Origin: JBDRCC01 sp043822065 [NCBI: archaeon]
GTDB lineage: Archaea > Undinarchaeota > CAZHTU01
Direction: 5' to 3'
NCBI GenBank assembly: GCA_043822065.1
Contig: JBDRCC010000001.1
Coordinates: forward strand, 1-64,000
Length of the DNA: 64,000 nucleotides
Below the pieces are notes generated by a model. The model worked only from the letters and a program-made list of their open reading frames with translations. It was not told the origin of the DNA and searched no databases. The position numbers and the translations under genes are program-made. Positions 17,762 through 25,949 of the stretch are shown here, one piece after another (position 1 is the first letter of the stretch; each line of letters begins with the position of its first letter).

Positions 17762-18859
17762 TCAATCGGACGCATATTCGCCGTTGAGGAAATTTTTTAT
17801 CCTGTCTTGTGTTGAGATGAACCGCTTCCGGATTGTCAGGCGGTTTCCACTTATCTCTTTTTCAGAGTCTATGCCTAAGTGCTCGAGGTGCTCTGCAAAC
17901 TCGGCAAGCACATCCGGGTCTGCTTCGACCGTAGTGTCCTCAGTGAGCCTCTTGCCAGATGCGACATTGTTTATCGATTCGAGCATCGGCTCGAGGACTG
18001 CTTTTCCAATCCTCAGGGCGCGCGCGTCGCGCTCGCTTTGGGTGCGGTCGAACTCGTAGGACTGGAAGCCCTCGCGAATAAGCCGCCTGAAGAAGAAGTC
18101 ATGGCCGTACTCAAATGGGAAATGGAACGCCGAAGACACGTCGGAGATGTTCGCCCGAGGGAATATGTATTTTGCCTGCTCGGACATGTCCTCCGTCTTG
18201 AAAACCATGCCCTCCCGGTTCTGCCCGTCGAGCTTTTTTATGAGGGAGTAGACCTTCCCAAGCTCATTCGGCTTGAAGCTGCCGAGGTATGGAACCATCT
18301 TCAGCCCGTGCGTTTCACTAAGCCGCCTCTTTTCAGAGAATTTGACTGGCTTGCCGGACTCTTTTTGCCGTATGTCGAAGATGAAGAGCTCTGCATTTTT
18401 GACTTCGGGGTAGTCGTGCGTCACATGCGGGTTGAGCGGGCCTGCTATTTCCCCGCAGAGGACAAGGTCGTTTTCCCTGAAAAAGCTGGCGGTTTTTGCC
18501 GTTGCAAGGTCTGTAGAGAACGGGCAGATGAGCCCGCCGCGGGTTATTGCATAAACCTCTTCTCCGACCTTTGCAACCCGGACATTGTATCCATCGATTT
18601 TTTCCTCAATGTGGAAACCTTTTGGAAACTTGACCGTTAGCCCTGATTTCAGGTATAGGATGCGGCGTATTTTAGGGACGCCGCGGATGATTTCATTGTT
18701 GTCGAAGATGACAGTCCCCTTTTCGATGTGGTGGAGCTCCTTCCTGAACGCAAGATATTTTGTTTTCCCGCAAGTGACTGCAGATATCCCATGGCGTATC
18801 CTCTGCCTAAGGTATTTTTCCTCAATGCCAAGCTTTGCAGCAGCTGCAGATATGTCCAT
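17762..18859 (-). CDS. ATP-dependent RNA ligase (Pab1020 / Rnl3-like family)
   Basis: 365 residues, the usual length for the homodimeric archaeal RNA ligases that join or circularise single-stranded RNA. The adenylated lysine lies in motif I, EEKIDGYNVRV (KxDGxN), near residue 105. Later nucleotidyltransferase motifs are ELFIFDIRQK, EGMVFKTED and AKYIFPRANI. A helical C-terminal domain follows (ERDARALRIGKAVLEPM). The PIN-domain partner is convergent and adjacent. Possible targets are circular RNAs or tRNA/rRNA processing products. Confidence 0.88.
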   Translation of the reverse strand: MDISAAAAKLGIEEKYLRQRIRHGISAVTCGKTKYLAFRKELHHIEKGTVIFDNNEIIRGVPKIRRILYLKSGLTVKFPKGFHIEEKIDGYNVRVAKVGEEVYAITRGGLICPFSTDLATAKTASFFRENDLVLCGEIAGPLNPHVTHDYPEVKNAELFIFDIRQKESGKPVKFSEKRRLSETHGLKMVPYLGSFKPNELGKVYSLIKKLDGQNREGMVFKTEDMSEQAKYIFPRANISDVSSAFHFPFEYGHDFFFRRLIREGFQSYEFDRTQSERDARALRIGKAVLEPMLESINNVASGKRLTEDTTVEADPDVLAEFAEHLEHLGIDSEKEISGNRLTIRKRFISTQDRIKNFLNGEYASD

Positions 18860-18895
18860 GGAAGAAATAAAGAAAAGGTTGTATAAAAGGGATAG

Positions 18896-19303
18896 CTAAA
18901 GCGGCCTGAACTTGTAGCCGTAGTAGATTACGCCTTCCGCGCCGTCAGTTGATATCCGCTTGAAGACTGCCTGCACAGGCATCCCGATTTTTACCTCGTC
19001 AAGGTTGCAGTCGATGACCTGGCCGGTTATGGACGTGCCCTCCTCGAGCTCGATTATTGCCATTGCGTACGGGGTCTGGCCAGCGAATTCCGGAGGTCCG
19101 ACGTGTATGATTGTGTAGGTTTTTATCTTGCCCTTGCCGGACAGCTCGGCATCTTCCATTATCGTCCTTCCGTCTTTCAGCGCTTCCTTGCAGACCGGGC
19201 AGACTATGCGCGGGGGGAAGAAGACGCCCTTGCATCCCCGGCACCGCGTGCCCATCATCTTGTACCGCTGGGGTATCTCCCGCCAGAACCTTGGAACGCT
19301 CAT
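18896..19303 (-). CDS. DUF35 OB-fold zinc-ribbon protein of the thiolase/HMG-CoA synthase complex
   Basis: 135 residues: N-terminal rubredoxin-like zinc ribbon (CRGCKGVFFPPRIVCPVCK) and a C-terminal OB fold. In methanogenic archaea the DUF35 protein bridges acetoacetyl-CoA thiolase and HMG-CoA synthase into one complex and binds CoA, passing acetoacetyl-CoA between them. Here it is the last gene of exactly that set, overlapping the thiolase stop region by 4 nt. Confidence 0.92.
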   Translation of the reverse strand: MSVPRFWREIPQRYKMMGTRCRGCKGVFFPPRIVCPVCKEALKDGRTIMEDAELSGKGKIKTYTIIHVGPPEFAGQTPYAMAIIELEEGTSITGQVIDCNLDEVKIGMPVQAVFKRISTDGAEGVIYYGYKFRPL

Positions 19304-20457
19304 CTTGAGAATATGTGGACGAGGCAGCTTCCACCAGAACCCCCTACATTGTGTGTCATGCCGATTTCAGCTTCCCCGACCTGCCTCTTTCCTGCCTGGT
19401 TGAGGAGCTGCTCCTTAATCTCGAGCACCTGCGCGATTCCTGTCGCGCCTACTGGGTGGCCCTTTGACTTGAGCCCGCCGGATGAGTTTATTGCGATTTT
19501 GCCGTCAAGCGCGGTTTCGCCCTCGAGCGCCGCCCTTCCGCCCTCGCCATTCTCAAAGAAGCCGAGGTCTTCGGTGGCGATTATTTCCGCTATTGAGAAG
19601 CAGTCATGGACTTCAGCCAGGTCTATGTCTTTCGGATGAAGCCCTGCCTGCGTGTAAGCCTGCTTTGACGCGTAGATTGCTGCATTCAGGCTGGTCATTG
19701 TGGGCCTCCCGTGCAGTGCGATTGTGTCGGTTGCGTGGCCAGAGCCCAATATCCAGACCGGAGAGTCGGAGAGCTCCTTCGCCTTTTTCTCGCTGGCGAG
19801 TATTACCGCCGCGCCGCCGTCTGAAAGGGGTGAGCAGTGCAGAAGCCTGAGCGGGTCTGCTACCATAGCGGAACGTAGGACTGCATCAATGCTGACCTCG
19901 TACCTGAACTGGGCATGGGGATTCATTGTGCCGTTGTGGTGGCTTTTCGAGGATACTGCTGAGAGCATCTCCTCTGTGGTGCCATATTTGTTCATGTGCG
20001 CCCTTGCCATCATGGCGTAGACGCCTGGGAAAGTCAGCCCGTAGAATGACTCCCATTCCTGGTCGGCTGCCGTCGCAAGGACCTGGGTTGCAGTCTCGGC
20101 ACTGACATCTGTCATCTTTTCGACCCCGCCGACGACCACAATGTCGTGCATCCCGCTTGCGATGTCCAGGTATGCCTGCCTGAGGGCAAGCCCGCCTGAT
20201 GCGCATGCTGATTCGACTCTGACAGAAGGGACTGGCTGGAGGCATGTCGTGTCTGCGAGGAGCGACGCCAGGTGCTCCTGCTTGACGAAGTTTCCGCCGG
20301 ACATGTTGCCGCCGTACAGCGCCTCAATGTCCCTTGTGGTCACGCCAGCGTCCCTCATTGCAAGGACGCCTGCCTCGACGATGAGGTCCCTGAGCGACTT
20401 GTCCCAAAGTTCGCCGAACTTCGTCATTCCAGTGCCAATTACTGCTACCTTGTTCAT
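19300..20457 (-). CDS. Acetyl-CoA C-acetyltransferase (archaeal thiolase)
   Basis: 385 residues. Condenses two acetyl-CoA to acetoacetyl-CoA, the first step of the mevalonate pathway. Nucleophilic Cys in RVESACASGGLALRQAY; His in EVHDCFSIAEI; the C-terminal GGLKSKGHPVGATG motif and a late GGSGGSCLVHI. Placed between HMG-CoA synthase and the DUF35 scaffold with 4-nt overlaps on both sides, supporting a channelling complex. Confidence 0.94.
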   Translation of the reverse strand: MNKVAVIGTGMTKFGELWDKSLRDLIVEAGVLAMRDAGVTTRDIEALYGGNMSGGNFVKQEHLASLLADTTCLQPVPSVRVESACASGGLALRQAYLDIASGMHDIVVVGGVEKMTDVSAETATQVLATAADQEWESFYGLTFPGVYAMMARAHMNKYGTTEEMLSAVSSKSHHNGTMNPHAQFRYEVSIDAVLRSAMVADPLRLLHCSPLSDGGAAVILASEKKAKELSDSPVWILGSGHATDTIALHGRPTMTSLNAAIYASKQAYTQAGLHPKDIDLAEVHDCFSIAEIIATEDLGFFENGEGGRAALEGETALDGKIAINSSGGLKSKGHPVGATGIAQVLEIKEQLLNQAGKRQVGEAEIGMTHNVGGSGGSCLVHIFSR

Positions 20458-21497
20458 TCGAGCTTGAACTTCCCCCTCATTTTTGCATACTGAGTGTAAT
20501 TGATGTATTCCTTGCGGTCGATATAGTACTGTGTAGTCGGGGCGAGCTTCTGTGCCGCCTTGAGGTGCTTTGTCGTCTTTATGTAGAACGAGTCGCTCCC
20601 TGCGCCTGAGCCGTAGGACGTCATCAGGATTGTCTGGTTTGCGTCTGCCTTGTCAAGGACGTGCGAAAGCGCGAGCGGGGAGCAGCCGGAGTATGTGTTT
20701 CCAACGTCCTGCACTATCATCCCTGGGAGGTACTGCTCTTCGGTGAAGCCGAGCTTTTCAGCGGCTCTCCGCGGGAACTTACCGTTCGGCTGGTGGAAGA
20801 CGACGTAATCGAAATCCTTCGGCTTCTTGCCTATTTTTTGGAGAAGCGCCTCGGTGCAGCTGCAGACGTGCTTGAAGTAAGCCGGGTCGCCCGTGAACCT
20901 CCCACCGTGGGATGGGTATGGCGCGCCTTCCCGCCTCCAAAAGTCCGGAGTGTCGGTAGTGTATGAATGGAATGCCTTTATCTCGGCCAGGACTTTCTTC
21001 TTGCCGATGAGGTACGCCGCGCCGCCGCTTGCGGTGGTGTATTCCAGCGCATCGCCAGGGGCGCCTTGGGCGGTGTCAGCGCCGATTGCAAGGCCGTAGT
21101 CCATATAGCCGCCAGCAACGAGGCCGAGGCAGGTCTGGATTGCTGTCGTGCCCGCCTTGCATGCGAATTCAAAGTCAGCCGCAGTCAGGTGCGGGGTCGA
21201 GCCGAGCGCCTGCGCAACTATTCCTGCAGAAGGCTTTACGGCATACGGGTGGGATTCCGAGCCAACGAAGACTGCTCCGATTGCCGTCCGAGGGATCTGG
21301 GCCCTTGCGAAGGCGTTCTTCGCAGCCTGGACTGAGATTGTGACTGTGTCCTCGTCCACGGAGGCGACCGACTTCTCCCGTATTAGGAGGCCTGCCTTGA
21401 CAGATTCGGCATTGCCGCCCCATACCGCGGCAATCTCTTCGGCTTTTATCCTAAAACGTGGGACATAAGCCCCATAACCAACTATACCTATGCTCAT
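20454..21497 (-). CDS. Hydroxymethylglutaryl-CoA synthase
   Basis: 347 residues, archaeal type. Joins acetyl-CoA and acetoacetyl-CoA to HMG-CoA for isoprenoid lipid synthesis. Starts MSIGIVGYGAYVPRFRI as archaeal members do; catalytic Cys in FEFACKAGTTAIQ; GADTAQGAPGDALEYTTASGGAAYLIG; His in YVVFHQPNGKFP. First gene of the three-gene operon, with a minus-strand TATA-like box (catataaacc) about 30 bp upstream. HMG-CoA reductase, the next step, is at 41.7 kb. Confidence 0.95.
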   Translation of the reverse strand: MSIGIVGYGAYVPRFRIKAEEIAAVWGGNAESVKAGLLIREKSVASVDEDTVTISVQAAKNAFARAQIPRTAIGAVFVGSESHPYAVKPSAGIVAQALGSTPHLTAADFEFACKAGTTAIQTCLGLVAGGYMDYGLAIGADTAQGAPGDALEYTTASGGAAYLIGKKKVLAEIKAFHSYTTDTPDFWRREGAPYPSHGGRFTGDPAYFKHVCSCTEALLQKIGKKPKDFDYVVFHQPNGKFPRRAAEKLGFTEEQYLPGMIVQDVGNTYSGCSPLALSHVLDKADANQTILMTSYGSGAGSDSFYIKTTKHLKAAQKLAPTTQYYIDRKEYINYTQYAKMRGKFKLE

Positions 21498-21636
21498 GGA
21501 GAGAACTCAATAGTAAGGAGGGGTTTATATGTATTGTGGATGCCGATTCGAGTAGCGTATGTAGCGCACCGCATTTGCCAAAAGGGAGCAGACCAAAAGG
21601 TTTTAATTCCGTTTGACTAATCAACTTAGCACCTAT

Positions 21637-21711
21637 GGGGCCGTAGGGTAGCCTGGTCCATCCTTCGGCGTTCGGGACGCCGAGACCCCAATTCAAATTT
21701 GGGCGGCCCCA
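21637..21711 (+). tRNA. tRNA-Pro(CGG)
   Basis: Cloverleaf by hand: acceptor GGGGCCG/CGGCCCC with A73, anticodon stem CGGCG/CGCCG around a 7-base loop TTCGGGA (anticodon CGG), T arm CCCAA-TTCAAAT-TTGGG. No intron, CCA not encoded. A T-rich box (ggttttaattcc) about 35 bp upstream can serve as TATA. Confidence 0.9.
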
Positions 21712-21804
21712 TTTTTGTTTATCTTAGCCAAGCTGAAGCGCTCTTAAGAATAGAAGGGGGCCGCCTTTCGACAGCCCCATGGGTTTGTTGGGTTTTTGGT
21801 TTTT

Positions 21805-22488
21805 TTATGTTGGGTTTTTTGTTTTCCTGCACGTGGCCGCTGTACTACTAACAAGCTCGTAGGCCCTATGTGCATCTGATTTGCTTAGAATGAGAAGGAT
21901 TTCATTGGGGGTGGAAATTACCTCCTCAACTGAGATTCCGGACCGCTCCAGAATCCCAAACAGATAGTAGTACAGGCCTGGTGTTTCCGCTCCTGGGAGC
22001 GAAGTTCTGATAGAAAGAGCGTGAACGTCCGTCTGGTAGTAGAGGATGCCGGGGCGGAGCTGGTCCTTGAGCCGTTCGGCTATTTGCTGGTCGGCGATTA
22101 CTCCGGTCTCGACCTGCCCTTGGACCAGGTACATTGTTTCGCCCTCCGCCCAGCGGACATCCTGCAGTTGGGTGTTCAGCACGGTAAGGGAATTGGGGTT
22201 TTTCTTGAGCGTTATCCTGACGAGCCCGCCCTTGAGGGAGAATGCCGAGCCGGCAAGGGCTTTGAGAATGTTTTCGCCGTATGGCTCTTTTTCTATGCCT
22301 TCAGCATACCTGCGTATTGCAATGACTATTGCCTCCATCGAGCAGCCCTTTATCTGGGCGCGGACTTCAGGGTAGAGCTTCCTTGCCAAGGCTGAGTGGT
22401 TAATTATGTCTTCCTTCAGCCCATCAACAAGAAACGGCTTTGCTTCTATCAGTTCTCTCACCAGGTCAGATACCTTTGATTTTTTCAT
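21805..22488 (-). CDS. ACT-domain protein, possible regulator
   Basis: 227 residues. The N-terminal ~75 look like a helical, HTH-like segment (VSDLVRELIEAKPFLVDGL...NHSALARKLYPEVR). The C-terminal part ends in an ACT-like fold (ETPGLYYYLFGILERSGISVEEVISTPNEILLILSKSDAHRAYELV), usually a sensor for small ligands such as amino acids. It faces the aldehyde dehydrogenase gene across a 256-bp regulatory region with a large inverted repeat, so it may control that gene. Function inferred only. Confidence 0.65.
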   Translation of the reverse strand: MKKSKVSDLVRELIEAKPFLVDGLKEDIINHSALARKLYPEVRAQIKGCSMEAIVIAIRRYAEGIEKEPYGENILKALAGSAFSLKGGLVRITLKKNPNSLTVLNTQLQDVRWAEGETMYLVQGQVETGVIADQQIAERLKDQLRPGILYYQTDVHALSIRTSLPGAETPGLYYYLFGILERSGISVEEVISTPNEILLILSKSDAHRAYELVSSTAATCRKTKNPT

Positions 22489-22610
22489 TCCTCAGGTTTG
22501 TCTAATTTTAGACTTATTGAATGATTTGTTTAGTGAAAAAGGTAGGAAGTATATAAAATAGTAGGGTTTGTTTGAATATTATGAGCGGATATCCGGCTTT
22601 AATCCAAACA

Positions 22611-22652
22611 AATAGTATAGTATTATACATAATTTATGTAATAAATACTATT
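22611..22652. promoter_or_regulatory. Nested inverted repeat in the divergent region before the aldehyde dehydrogenase
   Basis: Outer arms AATAGTAT (22611-22618) and ATACTATT (22645-22652) flank an inner palindrome TACATAATTTATGTA (22626-22640; 7-bp arms, one centre base). The segment is strongly AT-rich compared with the genes on both sides and lies 92 bp before the dehydrogenase start. It resembles an operator. Confidence 0.5.
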
Positions 22653-22744
22653 GTGCACGCATTCGATAGTTAGCAGTATCCGAGAAAATTATATACCACT
22701 AGGTTTTAAGGGCAGGCAGGAAAGATGGAGTTGGGGTGAATTTA

Positions 22745-24205
22745 ATGGATTACAAGATGTACATTAACGGCGAGTGGGTCGAGAGCGCGTCAGGCAAGAC
22801 TTTTGAGAGCGTAAATCCCGCCAATAAAAAATCACTTGGCACATTCCAGAAGGGAACTAAAGAAGATGTCAATGCCGCGATTGACGCGGCAGAGGGCGCA
22901 TTTGAAAAATGGAGCTCCACCCCGGCGCCGAGGCGCGGCGAGATACTGTTCAAGGTCGCAGAAATTCTGAAGAGACGGAAAGAGGAGCTGTCCAAGCTCG
23001 TGACCATCGAGATGGGGAAGGCCATCAAGGAGGGCAGGGGCGACGTGCAGGAGGCAATTGACACTGCAGAGTACTTCGCAGGCGAGGGACGGCGGCTGTT
23101 CGGGCACACCACGCCGTCAGAGCTGCCGGACAAGTTCGCGATGACTATAAGGCAGCCAGTCGGGGTCATGGGGCTGATTACGCCGTGGAACTTCCCGATT
23201 GCTATTCCATCATGGAAGGTACTGCCTGCACTGATTTGCGGCAACACCATGGTGTTAAAGCCGGCGAGCGACACGCCGCTGTGCGCGACAAAGTTCGTCG
23301 AAGTTCTCGCGGAGGCTGGCGTGCCCAAGGGCGTGGTAAACATGGTCACGGGCTCCGGCGGCGAAGTCGGCGACCCGATTGTTGAGAGCAAAAAGATTAG
23401 GGGGATATCATTCACGGGCTCGCACGAGGTTGGCGAAGCCATCACAAGGAAGATTGGAATACGGAAGCTCGGGCTTGAGCTCGGCGGGAAGAACGCGATA
23501 ATAGTAATGGACGACGCAAAGCTCGACCTTGTGGTCGAAGGCATAATATGGGGCGGATACGGGACGACAGGGCAGAGATGCACCGCCGCGAGCAGGGTCA
23601 TAGTCCACGAGAAGGTAAAGGGCAGGCTGGAAAAGATGCTCGTTGAGAGGATTTCGAAGCTCAGGCTCGGAGACGGGCTTGACCTGAAGACTGATGTCGG
23701 CCCGCTGGTGAATGAGAAAGCGGCCCAGAAGACCCACAAGTACACAGAGATAGCGGGCAAGGAGGGCGCAAAGCTCCTGATAGGCGCAGAGTTCGGGCCG
23801 AAGACTGGATTCTTCTACAAGCCGACGCTGTACTCCGACTGCACCTGTGACATGAAGTGCTGCCAGGAGGAGATATTCGGGCCTTTTGTCTCGATGATAC
23901 CTGTCAAGGGGCTTGGCGAAGCCATAGAGGTTTGCAACAACATCGAGTACGGGCTGAGCTCGTCGATATACACTGAGAATATGAGGAACGCGTTCAAGGC
24001 GATTTACGGTATAGAGGCTGGAATAACCTACATCAACTCATCGACAATCGGCGCGGAAGCCCACCTTCCGTTCGGCGGGGTCAAGGGCACTGGCAACGGC
24101 ACAAGGGAAGCCGGGATTGAGGGGATACACGAGTTTTCCGAGACGAAAACTGTGTACTTTGATTATTCTGGCAAACTACAAAAAGCCCAGATTGATGTAG
24201 ACTAA
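22745..24205 (+). CDS. NAD(P)-dependent aldehyde dehydrogenase
   Basis: 486 residues from the ATG at 22745 (GGGGTGA about 8 nt upstream; a GTG at 22736 is possible). ALDH superfamily: ITPWNFPIAIPSWK, cofactor loop GSGGEVGDPIV and FTGSHEVGEAI, general base Glu in LGLELGGKNAII, and nucleophilic Cys in GQRCTAASRVIV. The end (FGGVKGTGNGTREAG, VYFDYSGKLQKAQID) is typical of a widely spread group annotated as ketoglutaric-semialdehyde or generic aldehyde dehydrogenases. Substrate undecided. Followed 3 bp later by an AEC transporter. Confidence 0.9.
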   Translation: MDYKMYINGEWVESASGKTFESVNPANKKSLGTFQKGTKEDVNAAIDAAEGAFEKWSSTPAPRRGEILFKVAEILKRRKEELSKLVTIEMGKAIKEGRGDVQEAIDTAEYFAGEGRRLFGHTTPSELPDKFAMTIRQPVGVMGLITPWNFPIAIPSWKVLPALICGNTMVLKPASDTPLCATKFVEVLAEAGVPKGVVNMVTGSGGEVGDPIVESKKIRGISFTGSHEVGEAITRKIGIRKLGLELGGKNAIIVMDDAKLDLVVEGIIWGGYGTTGQRCTAASRVIVHEKVKGRLEKMLVERISKLRLGDGLDLKTDVGPLVNEKAAQKTHKYTEIAGKEGAKLLIGAEFGPKTGFFYKPTLYSDCTCDMKCCQEEIFGPFVSMIPVKGLGEAIEVCNNIEYGLSSSIYTENMRNAFKAIYGIEAGITYINSSTIGAEAHLPFGGVKGTGNGTREAGIEGIHEFSETKTVYFDYSGKLQKAQIDVD

Positions 24206-24208
24206 GCC

Positions 24209-25114
24209 ATGGGCGTGCTTGCGGGATTTGCAGGAGTTTGGGCTCTGATTGCCTTAGGGAAGATTGTCCAGCTAAAGGGGATACTGAACGAGGACGCTGC
24301 GAAGCAGATTAACGTTTTTGTCCTGATGGTCGCGATGCCTGCGCTAAGCTTCGAGGCGATGTACAATATTGAAAGCTTCACAGGGCTTTACTGGCTTCCG
24401 GTTGGCGGGCTGCTTGTGGCGCTTGTAGTTACTGCGATTGCGTTCCCTGCAGCCAAGATGATGAAGCTTAAGAAGCAGGAGACGGGAAGCTTTGTGATAA
24501 GCAGCCTTCTGCCGAATGTCGGATTCCTCGGCCTGCCGATTATGGCAGCCTTCTTTGGGCAGGCAGGGGTTGAGGCGGCTGTCGTGTACATAATCTCGTT
24601 CAACATTCTTTCGCCGACGGTTGTGAATTACATTTCCGAGTGCTATGGCGGGGCATGCCCTGCGAGCGGAAAGCAGATGCTCAAGAAAGTCCTGCTGTTC
24701 CCGCTTTTTATCGCATTCATCCTTGGGATAGCCTTCAACTTTTCAGGCATCGCCCTCCCTGAGATTCTAATGACACTCGTTGGCGATGTTGGAAGCATAA
24801 CCATCCCGCTGATTCTGGTTTCCATCGGCGTCCTGCTGAAGATGGAAAAGGCTGACGCGTTCAAGGCGGTCGGGGCGATAGGCGCCCTCAGATTCATTGT
24901 TGCGCCGCTGGTTGCTTACGCCTTCGGGGTTTCGGTTGGGCTTTCGGGAGTCATACTTGCGGTGCTGGTACTGGAGAGCGCGATGCCGCCTGCGATTGCA
25001 AACCTGTCGTACAGCATAGAACGGAAACTTGACGTCAAGCTGACGCTCAATGCGATATTCTACCTGACCCTCGCGAGCATGGTTGCCCTGCCAGTCATTG
25101 CATGGCTGCTGTAG
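24209..25114 (+). CDS. AEC-family membrane transporter
   Basis: 301 residues, about ten membrane segments arranged as two five-helix halves. Motif-like stretches LLPNVGFLGLPIMAAFFG in the first half and LVLESAMPPAIANLSY in the second fit the auxin efflux carrier / malonate-type permease family, which exports organic acids. Immediately follows the aldehyde dehydrogenase (3-bp gap), so it may export the acid that enzyme makes; that link is inference. Confidence 0.82.
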   Translation: MGVLAGFAGVWALIALGKIVQLKGILNEDAAKQINVFVLMVAMPALSFEAMYNIESFTGLYWLPVGGLLVALVVTAIAFPAAKMMKLKKQETGSFVISSLLPNVGFLGLPIMAAFFGQAGVEAAVVYIISFNILSPTVVNYISECYGGACPASGKQMLKKVLLFPLFIAFILGIAFNFSGIALPEILMTLVGDVGSITIPLILVSIGVLLKMEKADAFKAVGAIGALRFIVAPLVAYAFGVSVGLSGVILAVLVLESAMPPAIANLSYSIERKLDVKLTLNAIFYLTLASMVALPVIAWLL

Positions 25115-25158
25115 GCGGCTGCTAAATTATTTAAATACAAATTATATCTTGGGTAGGC

Positions 25159-25791
25159 ATGTACGCAGAGTTCCTCAAGGTGTTTCTGGCGATATTCGTA
25201 ATAGTTAACCCCATAGGCATACTGCCAAGGTTCATCGCGCTCACTGCGGGCCAGAAGAAGAGCGAGATATTGAGGACCACAAGGGTTTCAGTATTCATCG
25301 GGTGCGCCCTGCTCATCCTATTCGCACTTGCTGGCAAGTACATACTTTCGTTCTACGGAATAACCACTGACGGGCTGAGGATAGCCGGCGGAGTCCTGCT
25401 TTTTGCTGTTGCTTTCGAGATGGTCTTCAAGGGAGTGCCCAGGACCAAGCACCATCCGGAGGGCGTAGTGTTCAAGGCGACCGACGACGTCGCCGTTTTC
25501 CCGCTGGCGATGCCGATGCTCACTGGCCCGGGCGCGATTACCACGGTCATAATACTGATGCAGGGGCAGATCGGATACGCCGGGTATTCAAGCATAATTG
25601 CGGCGATTCTCCTGACTTATGCAATAGCGTTCTTCCTGTTCAGCTTTTCAGAGCCGGTGCACCGCCTCCTGGGAGAAACTGGCACGAACGTACTGACCAA
25701 GGTTTTCGGCATCCTGATGGCTGCGATATCAGTCGAATACATAGCGACCGGCGTCCAGAACAAGGCGCTTGCCCTGATGAGCCGCTGCTGA
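25159..25791 (+). CDS. MarC-family integral membrane protein
   Basis: 210 residues with six predicted TM helices. The opening FLAIFVIVNPIGILPRFIALT and the centre AVFPLAMPMLTGPGAITTVI are hallmarks of MarC/UPF0056 proteins. Function in the family remains unclear (not a multidrug pump despite the name). A TATA-like run (attatttaaatacaaat) precedes the ATG by about 30 bp, so it has its own promoter. Confidence 0.88.
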   Translation: MYAEFLKVFLAIFVIVNPIGILPRFIALTAGQKKSEILRTTRVSVFIGCALLILFALAGKYILSFYGITTDGLRIAGGVLLFAVAFEMVFKGVPRTKHHPEGVVFKATDDVAVFPLAMPMLTGPGAITTVIILMQGQIGYAGYSSIIAAILLTYAIAFFLFSFSEPVHRLLGETGTNVLTKVFGILMAAISVEYIATGVQNKALALMSRC

Positions 25792-25843
25792 GAGCTGGGA
25801 AATTGTTTTAAGGTTAGACCTACTAATTCAAAGGGTGCCTGAT

Positions 25844-25917
25844 GCCCGGATGGGGTAGTCTGGATATCCTGACGGCTTGCGGAGCCGTTGACCCGAGTTC
25901 AAATCTCGGCCCGGGCA
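25844..25917 (+). tRNA. tRNA-Arg(GCG)
   Basis: Acceptor GCCCGGA/CCCGGGC (A7-C66 mismatch) with A73; anticodon stem ACGGC/GCCGT around TTGCGGA (anticodon GCG); T arm CCGAG-TTCAAAT-CTCGG. CCA not encoded, no intron. It lies 32 bp upstream of the arginyl-tRNA synthetase start and probably shares its transcript; the TATA-like box gttttaagg is about 35 bp upstream of the tRNA. Confidence 0.9.
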
Positions 25918-25949
25918 CTTATTTAAAAATAGGGGAGTTTAGGGAAATC

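Noticed and set aside
21760-21790. A third tRNA 3'-end duplication after tRNA-Pro
   Set aside because: Only about seven bases (GCCCCAT) match and there is no CTTTTTCTAAAAG palindrome, unlike the two tRNA-Arg elements.
25842-25949. Extension of argS upstream to 25842
   Set aside because: This stretch is a complete tRNA-Arg(GCG); the protein homologous to ArgRS begins at the ATG at 25950.
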